The translations under genes were made by a program, and so were the position numbers. Below are positions 9,043-17,584 of a stretch of DNA of 64,000 nucleotides, one piece after another (the first letter of the stretch is position 1; each line of letters starts with the position of its first letter). The notes below the pieces were generated by a model. The model was not told where the DNA came from and ran no database searches. It saw only the letters and a list, made by a program, of their open reading frames with translations. Source of the DNA: Gammaproteobacteria bacterium (GTDB taxonomy: Bacteria > Pseudomonadota > Gammaproteobacteria > SZUA-229); the NCBI GenBank assembly GCA_016744065.1, contig JADGFA010000001.1:62001-126000 (forward strand), read 5' to 3'.

Positions 9043-9069
9043 GAACGTTACAGGTTGGAGATGACCTGA
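9043..9069 (+). promoter_or_regulatory. Possible sigma-E-type autoregulatory promoter
   Basis: GAACGTT at 9043-9049, 15 bases, then CCTGA at 9065-9069. This resembles the sigma-E consensus (GAACTT, 15-16 bases, TCTGA) with one change in each element. rpoE operons usually carry such a site upstream. The match is only moderate. Confidence 0.3.
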
Positions 9070-9119
9070 ATAAATCGACACAAAATAAACAAAAGATGTT
9101 GAGTGGAGGACAGGCCCGT

Positions 9120-9704
9120 ATGGGCGAGCGCGAAATTGACCAGGCTCTGGTAGAGCGGGTACAGCAGGGTGATAAAAAAGCATTTGATATACTGGTGTTG
9201 AAGTATCAGCACCGTATTATCAAGCTGGTCGCACGTTTTGTGAGAAATGGCGATGAAGTTCAGGATGTGACACAGGAGGCCTTTATTAAGGCTTATCGTG
9301 CATTGAAAAACTTCCGAGGGGATAGTGCTTTTTATACCTGGATGTATCGCATTGCAATTAATACGGCAAAAAATTATCTGGTGTCTGCAAGTCGCAGAGC
9401 AACAACTTCTGCTGTGGATGCACAGGATGCGGAGCAATATGACGGGGCCGACTGGCTACGTGAATATGCGACGCCGGAAAAAGAGTTACTGGCACAGGAA
9501 ATAAAACAGGTTATTCATAAATCGATTAGTGAATTACCTTCCGATTTAAAAGAAGCGGTTACATTGCGCGAAATGGAAGGCCTGAGTTATGAAGAAATTG
9601 CCGACGTTATGGATTGTCCAATAGGAACAGTGCGTTCACGTATATTTCGTGCGCGTGAAGCAATAGATAAGCAGCTTAAGCCACTGCTAGATAGTAACTA
9701 TTAG
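9120..9704 (+). CDS. rpoE: RNA polymerase sigma factor RpoE/AlgU (ECF, envelope stress)
   Basis: An extracytoplasmic-function sigma factor directing the envelope-stress regulon. The start is the ATG at 9120 (MGEREID), with GGAGGA at 9105-9110; this gives 194 residues, close to E. coli RpoE (191). An in-frame open stretch reaches back to 8943 but has no family similarity. Region 2 is recognisable from YQHRI through DVTQEAFIKAYRAL to FRGDSAFYTWMYRIAINTAKNYL-like sequence, and region 4 as GLSYEEIADVMDCP followed by GTVRSRIFRAREAI. The next gene, rseA, begins 9 bases after the stop, so translational coupling of sigma and anti-sigma is likely. Regulation is expected through RseA sequestration and proteolytic release. 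Confidence 0.96.
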   Translation: MGEREIDQALVERVQQGDKKAFDILVLKYQHRIIKLVARFVRNGDEVQDVTQEAFIKAYRALKNFRGDSAFYTWMYRIAINTAKNYLVSASRRATTSAVDAQDAEQYDGADWLREYATPEKELLAQEIKQVIHKSISELPSDLKEAVTLREMEGLSYEEIADVMDCPIGTVRSRIFRAREAIDKQLKPLLDSNY

Positions 9705-9713
9705 GTGAGAGTG

Positions 9714-10346
9714 ATGAATAAAGAACAACATCATGATGAAAGGTTGTCTGCATTAATGGACGGTGCTTTAGATGAGCAACAATTGCAGTCTTTTATGCAA
9801 AGTTTAAAGCGCGATCCAGTTGAAGATGCGGAAGTAGCACAACGTTACCGGTTAATGGGTGATGTTATGCGTGATGAATTAGACCAGTCTTCATTTATGG
9901 ATATGAGTGCAGCAGTGCACCGAGCGATTGAGCAAGAGCCCTCGCATAATGAAGTTGTCAGACCTGTAAAAAAGAAAATGCATTTAAATCTGTTGGTACT
10001 TCTTTCAAGCTGGATAAAACCTTTAACAGGTATGGCAGTTGCTGCGTCAGTTGCTATGGTGACACTGGTTACTTTTAATACTCTGCAAAGTACTAATAAT
10101 GTGGAGCAGCCTGCACAGCTTGTCAGGTCGTTGCCAGCTGAACGGATTCGTTCTGATGTTTCGCGTAATGTTCAGATTGCTTCAACGTTGAATATTAGTA
10201 ATCAATCAGCAGAACAACAGAAGTTGTTGAATAATTATATGTTGCAGCATTCGGGTTATGCTAGTCAGTTTACAATGCAGGGTATGATGCCTTATGTACG
10301 AGCAGCTGATGTTAAAAAACAGGAAATTATGAGAGAAAAGAATTAA
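9714..10346 (+). CDS. rseA: Anti-sigma-E factor RseA/MucA
   Basis: An inner-membrane protein that holds RpoE inactive. The start is the ATG at 9714, with AGGTGAGAG immediately upstream; a GTG three codons earlier is less well placed. Of 210 residues, the cytoplasmic N-terminal domain begins with the family signature LSALMDGALDE (about 11-21), which binds sigma. One transmembrane helix lies at about 104-122. The periplasmic tail, Gln/Ser/Asn-rich, would bind RseB and be cut by the site-1 protease. It lies between rpoE and rseB in the expected order. Confidence 0.94.
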   Translation: MNKEQHHDERLSALMDGALDEQQLQSFMQSLKRDPVEDAEVAQRYRLMGDVMRDELDQSSFMDMSAAVHRAIEQEPSHNEVVRPVKKKMHLNLLVLLSSWIKPLTGMAVAASVAMVTLVTFNTLQSTNNVEQPAQLVRSLPAERIRSDVSRNVQIASTLNISNQSAEQQKLLNNYMLQHSGYASQFTMQGMMPYVRAADVKKQEIMREKN

Positions 10347-10373
10347 ATCCAGGTCCGATCTTGAGGAAAGCGT

Positions 10374-11318
10374 TTGTTTAAATATATTTTTTTATGTGTC
10401 TTTTTTTCTGTTTCACTGATCGTTAATGCAGCCTCAGTCGATGACTGGCTGGATAAGATGGATCATGCGATGAAACGTCAGAATTATCAGGGTACATTGA
10501 TCGTTCGTCAGGGTGATAAATTACAGGCGATAAAAATAAAGCAAGGTGTAATAGAAGGTAAAAGCTGGCAGACTCTGGAGTCTCAGACAGGCGAAGATCA
10601 AATTATTTTCCGTAAAAACGGTCATGTCACCACTATTTTTCCAGGTAAAAAACTGATCACAGTTTCGGCCGCTAAAGTTGGTATTAGTGACAGGGGGCCG
10701 TTACATCCTGCGCTGCCTGAAAACAGAAATAAACTGAAGCAACTCTATCTTTTAGAGTTGGGTTCAGAAGATCGAGTGGCTAATAAGTTTACTCAAATAT
10801 TGCATATGACTCCCCGTGATAAGCATCGTTATGGTTATACTTTCTGGTTAGATAAACAAAGTGGCTTATTATTGAAGTGTGATTTAATGAATAATAAAGG
10901 GCGTGTTCTTGAGCAGTTGATGTATAGTAATATTGAATTTTTATCGGTGGCCCCAGTGAGCCAGATTGATGAATCTAAATTGATAGCATTTAAAAAAGTG
11001 CTGTTACCCGGTGAAGGTGAGGTGAATTCGAAAAACTGGCGTGCAGAAAAGATACCAGCAGGCTTTGTTTTAATACGCTCAATAAAAACAGGCCAACAGC
11101 AACCAGCATATCATATGGTGTTTAGTGACGGTATGGCTTCTGTTTCCGTATTTATTGAGTCAGCTAAAGAAAAGCAAACATTGCCTGTTGGTCGTTCCAG
11201 AATGGGGCCAGTAAATGTTTATAGTTCATTTGTTAATGATACATATATCACTGCAATTGGTGAAGTACCGGCTTCCACTGTTCGAATGATTGCCCAGTCA
11301 ATGCAACCGGTTCAATAA
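10374..11318 (+). CDS. rseB: Sigma-E regulatory protein RseB/MucB
   Basis: A periplasmic protein that shields RseA from proteolysis and senses mislocalised lipids or lipopolysaccharide. There are 314 residues with a signal peptide (FKYIFLCVFFSVSLIVNA) and cleavage before ASVDDW. The N-terminal lipoprotein-carrier-like domain (NYQGTLIVRQ onward) and the smaller C-terminal domain (about 215-310) are in family order. The start codon appears to be TTG at 10374, because GAGGA at 10363-10367 is spaced 6 bases from it and no ATG or GTG near it would keep the signal peptide whole. A TTG start would keep translation low relative to rpoE and rseA. Confidence 0.93.
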   Translation: MFKYIFLCVFFSVSLIVNAASVDDWLDKMDHAMKRQNYQGTLIVRQGDKLQAIKIKQGVIEGKSWQTLESQTGEDQIIFRKNGHVTTIFPGKKLITVSAAKVGISDRGPLHPALPENRNKLKQLYLLELGSEDRVANKFTQILHMTPRDKHRYGYTFWLDKQSGLLLKCDLMNNKGRVLEQLMYSNIEFLSVAPVSQIDESKLIAFKKVLLPGEGEVNSKNWRAEKIPAGFVLIRSIKTGQQQPAYHMVFSDGMASVSVFIESAKEKQTLPVGRSRMGPVNVYSSFVNDTYITAIGEVPASTVRMIAQSMQPVQ

Positions 11319-11335
11319 GGAGCACATCTGAGTCT

Positions 11336-11764
11336 ATGATTGAAGAAAGCGCCGTTGTTATTGAAGTGAGAGAGCATCAGGTTTTATTGGAGACCCAGCG
11401 GCGTTCTGCCTGTCAAAGTTGTTCTGTTAAGTCTGGATGCGGTACGTCTACCCTGGCAAAAGTAGTGGGTAAACGTAGCTCACAGTTTGTAGTTGATAAA
11501 ATACTGGATGTGAAAATGGGTGATACGGTGATTGTTGCCATTGATGAAAATGCTCTGGTACAGGGTTCCTTGTTAATCTATTTATTCCCCCTGATTTTAA
11601 TGATGATATTTGGTATATTTACTGAAGCTTTATTTTCTGATGAATTGATGACTATTTTATCGGTTGTAATGAGTTTTGTTTTTGCGATGTTCGTGGTGCG
11701 TGTTGTACTGTCAGGGCATGGTTTTAAAAAATCAGTTCAGCCCCATCTGGTTCGTCGAGTCTAG
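11336..11764 (+). CDS. rseC: SoxR-reducing / sigma-E positive regulator RseC/MucC
   Basis: An inner-membrane protein of 142 residues. The N-terminal cytoplasmic part carries three Cys (C26, C29, C35; CQSCSVKSGCG), the family's likely iron-sulfur or redox motif. Two transmembrane helices follow at about 76-96 and 102-121. RseC family members sit in rpoE operons and in rnf/rsx clusters; the mechanism is poorly defined. It begins 18 bases after rseB with AAGGAG about 10 bases before the ATG. Confidence 0.9.
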   Translation: MIEESAVVIEVREHQVLLETQRRSACQSCSVKSGCGTSTLAKVVGKRSSQFVVDKILDVKMGDTVIVAIDENALVQGSLLIYLFPLILMMIFGIFTEALFSDELMTILSVVMSFVFAMFVVRVVLSGHGFKKSVQPHLVRRV

Positions 11765-11809
11765 TAAAAAATTTGATATTAAGCACTCTGCAAGTTATAG
11801 AGAACAATT

Positions 11810-13231
11810 ATGTTAGTTAAAAAAACGTTATTTTTTCTGTTTTTACTCTTTAGTGGTATGCAGCTACAGGCACGATCACTTCCTGAATTTGCGGATCTGG
11901 TTGAAGAAAACGGAAAGGCTGTAGTGAATATTAGTACACGGCAAAAAGTAGCTTCTGCACACTCCTGGAATAAGTTAAGAGAGGAGTTGGGGGATGGTCT
12001 GCAAATTCCAGAAGGCTCTCCCTTTAGTGAATTATTTAAGCATTTTTTAGGCGAGGGTGGAGGTATACCACGTCAGCAGCAGGAAGCAGCCTCACTTGGT
12101 TCCGGTTTTATTATTTCTGAAAATGGTTTCATTATTACTAATCATCATGTTGTTGAAGGTGCGGATGAAATATTGGTGCGCTTGAGTGATAAACGGGAGT
12201 TATCAGCAAAAATAATTGGCAGTGATAAATTTAGTGATATTGCTCTGCTTAAAGTTGAAGCAAGCGAGTTGCCTGTAGTAACGATTGGTGATTCAGATAA
12301 GCTGAGAGTGGGGGACTGGGTTTTGGCTATAGGCTCGCCTTTTGGTTTTGATCATTCTGCTACAGCAGGTATTGTGAGTGCTAAAGGTCGTAGTTTACCC
12401 AGGGCAAACTATGTATCTTTTATTCAAACTGATGTGGCTATTAATCCGGGAAATTCGGGTGGGCCTTTATTTAACCTCGATGGTGAAGTTATTGGCATAA
12501 ACTCGCAGATATATAGCCGAACAGGTGGCTTTATGGGCTTATCATTTTCAATACCGGTTGAAGTTGCCATGGATGTGGTGAAACAACTTAAGCGTACGGG
12601 TACTGTGAGCCGTGGTTGGCTGGGTGTCTATATTCAGGAAATTACCCATGAAATAGCCCAGAGTTTTAATCTGGATAAACCTGTTGGAGCATTAGTATCA
12701 CAGGTCATAGAATATAGTCCGGCAGAAAAAGCCGGATTTAGAGCCGGTGATGTCATTTTATCGTTTAATCAAAAGCCCATTTTTGATTCATCTGATTTAC
12801 CGCCATTAGTCGGGCGTGTGCCGGTTGGCTCCAGGACGAAAGTTGATATATTGCGAAATGGCCATAAAAAAACGCTGGTTGTTGTGATTGAAGAGCTGCC
12901 TTCAGAAAATCAGCCTATTGCTGCGGCTAAAACAAAGCCGTCTTCTTCTAACCGAATAGGGGTTGAGGTAATTGATCTGGATGCTGACTCATTGAAAACA
13001 TTGGGCCGTCGAGGTGTGCTGGTGAGAAAAGTGGTCGCTGGAAGTGCTGCAGATCAATCCGGCCTGATGGCAGGAGATGTTTTATTGCAACTTGACCGCA
13101 AAAATGTAAAAAATGTAGTTGATTTTCGTAAAAAAGTTGCCAATTTGCCCATAGGCCGTATGATTCCTGTTCTGGTTCATCGTCAGGGTGCTGATCAGTT
13201 CATAGTGATGAAAATTTCTGATAACGAGTGA
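11810..13231 (+). CDS. mucD: Periplasmic serine protease MucD (DegP/DegQ family)
   Basis: An HtrA-family protease and chaperone, 473 residues. A signal peptide (MLVKKTLFFLFLLFSGMQ onward) ends near LQA before RSLPEF. The trypsin-like domain carries the triad His113 (TNHHVV), Asp143 (FSDIALL) and Ser216 (GNSGGPL). Two PDZ domains follow: about 255-345 (starting GWLGVYIQ) and about 375-465 (GVEVIDL onward). The place after rseC matches the mucABCD arrangement. It would degrade or refold damaged envelope proteins and damp RpoE signalling. The stop overlaps the next gene's start by 4 bases. Confidence 0.96.
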   Translation: MLVKKTLFFLFLLFSGMQLQARSLPEFADLVEENGKAVVNISTRQKVASAHSWNKLREELGDGLQIPEGSPFSELFKHFLGEGGGIPRQQQEAASLGSGFIISENGFIITNHHVVEGADEILVRLSDKRELSAKIIGSDKFSDIALLKVEASELPVVTIGDSDKLRVGDWVLAIGSPFGFDHSATAGIVSAKGRSLPRANYVSFIQTDVAINPGNSGGPLFNLDGEVIGINSQIYSRTGGFMGLSFSIPVEVAMDVVKQLKRTGTVSRGWLGVYIQEITHEIAQSFNLDKPVGALVSQVIEYSPAEKAGFRAGDVILSFNQKPIFDSSDLPPLVGRVPVGSRTKVDILRNGHKKTLVVVIEELPSENQPIAAAKTKPSSSNRIGVEVIDLDADSLKTLGRRGVLVRKVVAGSAADQSGLMAGDVLLQLDRKNVKNVVDFRKKVANLPIGRMIPVLVHRQGADQFIVMKISDNE

Positions 13232-13488
13232 TTACATTCACCGTTTATTCACGTTTTGGGTGCCATCTATGTGAAGACCTGTTAATGCATTTAACGCTGC
13301 TGCAACAGGATCACGACTTCAGAGTTATTGAAGTTGATGTTGACTCCAGTCCTCAGTTAATTGAACAGTATGGCTTGAAGGTGCCGATGGTTATCTATGG
13401 TGATGAGCAGGTTTGCCATTATTTTTTAGATCAGGCTGCAATATTGCAGATTTTAAAAAATAACAACCAGAGAGCTGGCAAAGCATAA
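13228..13488 (+). CDS. Glutaredoxin-like small thiol protein
   Basis: An 86-residue thioredoxin-fold protein of the glutaredoxin-like (DUF836) group. It starts at a GTG overlapping the mucD stop (GTGA), so translation is coupled. The redox motif is C12-H-L-C15 at the first helix, and the cis-Pro is in KVPMVIYGD near 52-54. The C-terminal helix ends in Lys/Gly-rich residues. No signal peptide is seen, so it is cytoplasmic. Such genes are often found in this operon position before lepA; its partner is not known. Confidence 0.85.
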   Translation: MITFTVYSRFGCHLCEDLLMHLTLLQQDHDFRVIEVDVDSSPQLIEQYGLKVPMVIYGDEQVCHYFLDQAAILQILKNNNQRAGKA

Positions 13489-13524
13489 TTTGACATGAAG
13501 TCAGGACATCATTGATTAATATTA

Positions 13525-13530
13525 TATAAT
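13525..13530 (+). promoter_or_regulatory. Possible -10 (TATAAT) before lepA
   Basis: An exact TATAAT stands 95 bases before the lepA start in the only sizeable gap (136 bases) between mucD-grx and lepA. A TTGACA occurs near 13491 but at the wrong distance, so the -35 is unclear. Confidence 0.35.
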
Positions 13531-13624
13531 GCGTGCTTTGTAAATGACCTTTTCAGGGTTAACCGTTACAATCTGTCGGTTTATAGTAAGTCCGCTTCAT
13601 TATTAAGAGTTTTAAGATTTAAAT

Positions 13625-15415
13625 ATGCAAAATATTCGTAATTTTTCCATAATCGCACACATAGATCACGGCAAATCGACTTTAGCAGATCGTTTTATTC
13701 AAACTTGTGGTGGTTTGTCAGAGCGTGAAATGGAAGCACAGGTACTCGACTCAATGGATCTTGAGCGCGAACGAGGGATCACGATTAAAGCGCAATGTGT
13801 CTCACTGGATTACAAAGCTAATAATGGCGAGATTTATCAGCTTAATTTTATTGATACACCAGGACATGTCGATTTTTCATATGAGGTATCACGTTCATTA
13901 CAGGCCTGTGAGGGCGCTTTACTCGTTGTCGATGCATCTCAGGGTGTTGAGGCGCAAAGTGTTGCAAACTGTTATACAGCGATAGAGTTAGGGCTGGAAG
14001 TAATGCCCATACTCAATAAAATTGATTTACCTGCTGCTGAGCCCGAACGTGTTGCTCAGGAAATAGAAGAAATTATTGGTATTGAAGCAACAGATGCATG
14101 TCAGGTGAGCGCTAAATCGGGTATTGGTATAGATGAGTTGCTGGAAAGGCTGGTTGAAGAAATACCTGCCCCGGAAGGTGATCCGGATGCACCCTTAAAA
14201 GCGTTAATTGTCGATTCCTGGTTTGACTCATATGTTGGTGTGGTTACTCTGGTGCGTATTATTGATGGATCGATTCGCAAGGGTGATAAAATGCAGATTA
14301 TGTCAACAGGCAGGAGTTTCGGGGTTGATTTTGTCGGTATATTTACACCTAAGCGTGAGGATATGCCGGTGCTGGAATGCGGTCAGGTCGGTTTTATTAT
14401 TGCCGGTATAAAAGAAATAGATTCGGTAAAGGTGGGGGATACCATAACCTTGCAGGATAATCCGGCAGATGAGGTTTTAGAGGGATTCAAAGAGGTTCAG
14501 CCACGGGTATTTGCAGGCATGTTTCCGGTAGAAGCAGATGATTTTGAGAACTTTCGCGAAGCACTGGACAAACTGACATTAAATGATTCGGCATTGCAAT
14601 TTGAACCTGAGTCATCAACGGCTTTAGGTTTTGGGTTTCGTATCGGTTTTCTGGGTATGTTACATATGGAAATTGTACAGGAACGTCTGGAACGGGAATA
14701 TGATTTAAACCTGATTACCACAGCGCCGACTGTCGTTTATGAAGTATTGAAAACCGATGGCAACATTATTCAAATACATAACCCGTCAGATTTGCCTGAG
14801 GTGAATTATATAGAAGAAATTCGCGAGCCGATTATTCAGGCAAATATACTGGTACCACAGGAATACGTAGGTAATGTTATTAGCCTGTGTATAGAAAAGC
14901 GGGGTGTACAGACAAATATGCAATATATGGGGGCGCAGGTTGCTCTAACCTATGATATGCCCATGTCGGAAGTGGTTCTGGATTTTTTTGATAGATTGAA
15001 ATCGGTGAGTCGTGGTTATGCATCATTTGATTATGAGTTTAAGTATTTCCAGGAATCTAAACTGACAAAAGTAGATATATTGATTAACTCAGAAAGAGTG
15101 GATGCACTGGCTGTGATCGTTCATGCAGATGCCTCGCAGAGAAGAGGCAGAGAAGTTGCGGATAAAATGCGTGAGCTTATACCAAGGCAAATGTTTGATA
15201 TTGCAATACAGGCTGCAATCGGTAGACAAATTATTGCACGTAGTACGGTAAAAGCTTTACGCAAAAATGTAACTGCGAAATGTTATGGTGGTGATGTGAG
15301 TCGTAAGAAAAAACTGTTAGAAAAACAGAAAAAGGGTAAAAAGCGTATGAAGCAATTTGGTAGAGTGGAAATCCCTCAGGAAGCATTTCTGGCAGTATTA
15401 AAAGTAGATAGTTAG
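13625..15415 (+). CDS. lepA: Elongation factor 4 (LepA), translational GTPase
   Basis: A ribosome-associated GTPase linked to back-translocation and initiation or biogenesis quality control. The 596 residues match the family length. G motifs are present: AHIDHGKST (G1), RERGITI (G2), DTPGH (G3) and NKIDLP (G4). EF-G-like domains II, III and V follow, and the LepA-specific C-terminal domain is recognisable by [18 protein letters not shown] and a basic Lys-rich stretch near 560-580. The ATG at 13625 gives [16 protein letters not shown], the family start. It is upstream of lepB, the classical lepA-lepB pairing. Confidence 0.98.
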   Translation: MQNIRNFSIIAHIDHGKSTLADRFIQTCGGLSEREMEAQVLDSMDLERERGITIKAQCVSLDYKANNGEIYQLNFIDTPGHVDFSYEVSRSLQACEGALLVVDASQGVEAQSVANCYTAIELGLEVMPILNKIDLPAAEPERVAQEIEEIIGIEATDACQVSAKSGIGIDELLERLVEEIPAPEGDPDAPLKALIVDSWFDSYVGVVTLVRIIDGSIRKGDKMQIMSTGRSFGVDFVGIFTPKREDMPVLECGQVGFIIAGIKEIDSVKVGDTITLQDNPADEVLEGFKEVQPRVFAGMFPVEADDFENFREALDKLTLNDSALQFEPESSTALGFGFRIGFLGMLHMEIVQERLEREYDLNLITTAPTVVYEVLKTDGNIIQIHNPSDLPEVNYIEEIREPIIQANILVPQEYVGNVISLCIEKRGVQTNMQYMGAQVALTYDMPMSEVVLDFFDRLKSVSRGYASFDYEFKYFQESKLTKVDILINSERVDALAVIVHADASQRRGREVADKMRELIPRQMFDIAIQAAIGRQIIARSTVKALRKNVTAKCYGGDVSRKKKLLEKQKKGKKRMKQFGRVEIPQEAFLAVLKVDS

Positions 15416-15521
15416 TAGGTACTAATCAGACTGTATAAATTTCAATAGTCAGATAAAAAATAAATTTAATTATTATGCCCTGTGTTTTTTGGGATGATAA
15501 AAATAGAGAATTGAGTTAACT

Positions 15522-16334
15522 ATGAATATTAATTATGATTTTGCATTTTTTCTGTTTTCAGGAACAATCCTTACTGGCATGATCTGGTTGTTTGATATGC
15601 TGGCTCTGGCACCACGCAGAAAAATTAACAATCCACATGAATACAGTGGTGAGAGCAGTGTTCATGGTAGTCGAACAGGCAGTACAGAAGAGCCGATGGT
15701 TGTTGAGTATGCCAAATCTTTTTTCCCTGTTTTGTTGGCCGTGTTTTTATTAAGAGGTTTTCTGGTTGAGCCTTTTCGTATACCGTCAGGTTCAATGATA
15801 CCAAGCTTATATATAGGTGATTTTATTCTGGTTAATAAGTTTGCATACGGTATAAAAATGCCCGTATTTAATAAAGTGCTTTTGCAAATGGATAAACCAG
15901 AACGAGGCGATGTTGCTGTATTTAAGTATCCACGTGATCCGTCTATAGATTATATTAAGCGGGTAGTTGGTGTTCCTGGTGATCATATTGCATATTACAA
16001 TAAAGTACTCTACGTAAATGGTAAGCAGGTGGAGCGTAAACGAATTGGTGAATATAGTGGTCCTGGTGAATTTAATCCAGCTCAGGAGTATGTTGAAAAC
16101 CTTTTGGGTGTGGAGCATAACATATTAGTTATACCAGGGCGGCCAGGCCTTGATGCTGAGTATATAGTGCCACCGGGGCATTATTTTATGATGGGCGATA
16201 ACCGGGATAATAGTAATGATAGTCGTTACTGGGGTGTTGTTGATGAAAAATATCTGGTCGGTAAGGCATTTATGATATGGATGCACTGGGATAGTGGTAT
16301 CGGTTTTGAGCGTATTGGGCAATCAATTAAATAA
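15522..16334 (+). CDS. lepB: Signal peptidase I
   Basis: The inner-membrane protease that removes signal peptides from secreted proteins. It has 270 residues, with N-terminal transmembrane helices at about 8-28 and 66-82. The catalytic Ser is S91 in the IPSGSM motif, and the general-base Lys is K146 in YIKRVVG. The conserved GDNRDNSNDSRYWG box lies near 225-238. It belongs to the lepA-lepB-DUF4845-rnc-era-recO run; DUF4845 begins 12 bases later. Confidence 0.97.
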   Translation: MNINYDFAFFLFSGTILTGMIWLFDMLALAPRRKINNPHEYSGESSVHGSRTGSTEEPMVVEYAKSFFPVLLAVFLLRGFLVEPFRIPSGSMIPSLYIGDFILVNKFAYGIKMPVFNKVLLQMDKPERGDVAVFKYPRDPSIDYIKRVVGVPGDHIAYYNKVLYVNGKQVERKRIGEYSGPGEFNPAQEYVENLLGVEHNILVIPGRPGLDAEYIVPPGHYFMMGDNRDNSNDSRYWGVVDEKYLVGKAFMIWMHWDSGIGFERIGQSIK

Positions 16335-16345
16335 GGTGTGATGGG

Positions 16346-16723
16346 ATGATAAACAGAAAACAATCAGGTTTAACCATGATTTCATGGGTGGTGGTGCTGG
16401 CTTATTTAGCAGTTCAAGGGGTTTTGGCACTGCGGATTATACCGATATATTTAAATTACAATACTGTTAAAACAGTGATGAATAAGCTGGCAACTGACCC
16501 TGATGTTAAAGGTCTGGGTGCTAAAGCATTGAGCAAATTGTTTCGCAAACGATTAAAAATAAATAACCTTTTTGAACTGGAAAAAGATAAAAATGCTATG
16601 AAATTTAAAAAAATTAAAAATGGCTATCATCTTGCAGTTAAATATGAAGAGAGAGGGCCTATCTGGGGTAACCTTAAATTTGTAGCCGATTTTGAGTATG
16701 AGGTAGATATATCTACTAAATAA
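16346..16723 (+). CDS. DUF4845 membrane protein
   Basis: A 125-residue protein with one N-terminal transmembrane helix (about 10-28, resembling a type IV pilin start) and a small soluble domain. Its fixed position between lepB and rnc is characteristic of the DUF4845 family in gamma- and betaproteobacteria. Function is unknown. GATGGGATG-type sequence precedes the ATG. The next gene starts 5 bases after its stop. Confidence 0.85.
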   Translation: MINRKQSGLTMISWVVVLAYLAVQGVLALRIIPIYLNYNTVKTVMNKLATDPDVKGLGAKALSKLFRKRLKINNLFELEKDKNAMKFKKIKNGYHLAVKYEERGPIWGNLKFVADFEYEVDISTK

Positions 16724-16727
16724 AGTT

Positions 16728-17438
16728 ATGTCTAAAAAATTTAAATCAACCCAACCTGATTTACCCCGGCTGGAGAAAGCACTAAATTATCAATTTCAGA
16801 AAATTGAATTATTAAATGAGGCTGTTACCCATAGAAGTGCGGGAGCTAAAAATAATGAGCGTCTGGAGTTTTTGGGCGATAGTATTTTAAATTTTGTTAT
16901 TGCTGCTGATTTATTTAATCGCTATCCTGAGTCACCAGAAGGCGATTTAAGTCGGCTGCGAGCTAGCCTGGTAAATAAAGAAGGTTTGTTTCTGGTTTCA
17001 CAGGATCTGCATTTAGGTAATTATCTTATTTTAGGAAGTGGTGAATTAAAAAGTGGTGGTTATAGGCGTAATTCTATACTGGCAGATACGGTAGAAGCTA
17101 TTTTTGGTGCTGTTTATATGGATAGTGACCTGGAGCGCTGTCGACTTTTAATACTTCAGCTCTATAAAAAACAGCTAGAAAATATACCGGATGCTGACTC
17201 ACTTAAAGATCCAAAAACACGTTTGCAGGAACTGTTACAGTCAAGAAAGTTGAGTTTGCCAGAATATGATGTAATTGAAATTGTTGGTAAAGCACATAAT
17301 CAAAAATTTACGGTAAATTGTAAAATTAATAAGCTTGAATTAGAAACAGAAGGTAAGGCTAGCAATCGCAGGAAAGCAGAACAACAGGCTGCGGATAAAA
17401 TAATTCCTCTAGTGCAGGCAATATTCAACAATAAATAA
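16728..17438 (+). CDS. rnc: Ribonuclease III
   Basis: A double-strand-specific endoribonuclease for rRNA, mRNA and small-RNA processing. There are 236 residues: a catalytic domain with the signature ERLEFLGDS (about 44-52) and the second acidic cluster DTVEAIFGAVY, then a dsRNA-binding domain from about 160 (DPKTRLQELLQ) to the end. It is the upstream partner of era and recO in the canonical rnc-era-recO order, but here 146 bases separate rnc from era. Confidence 0.97.
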   Translation: MSKKFKSTQPDLPRLEKALNYQFQKIELLNEAVTHRSAGAKNNERLEFLGDSILNFVIAADLFNRYPESPEGDLSRLRASLVNKEGLFLVSQDLHLGNYLILGSGELKSGGYRRNSILADTVEAIFGAVYMDSDLERCRLLILQLYKKQLENIPDADSLKDPKTRLQELLQSRKLSLPEYDVIEIVGKAHNQKFTVNCKINKLELETEGKASNRRKAEQQAADKIIPLVQAIFNNK

Positions 17439-17460
17439 TAAAACTACTCAGTTTGCTCCC

Positions 17461-17520
17461 GTAAGATTTGATATCGAAGTTAGAAATGTTTATTTATGTT
17501 TATAATCTTACATTTTCTAA
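17461..17520 (+). other. Interleaved inverted repeats before era
   Basis: GTAAGATT (17461-17468) is complementary to AATCTTAC (17504-17511), and TTAGAAATG (17480-17488) is nearly complementary to CATTTTCTAA (17511-17520). The two pairings are interleaved (a-b-a'-b'), so as RNA they could be alternative stems or a pseudoknot. They lie in the rnc-era gap, 65 bases before the era start. RNase III control of this region is known in other bacteria; here it is only a possibility. Confidence 0.4.
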
Positions 17521-17584
17521 TTTGGTCTGAGATCATTCAAGAGAGAACAGGGTAACTAAACCACGAAGTAATGAAAAAATAATC

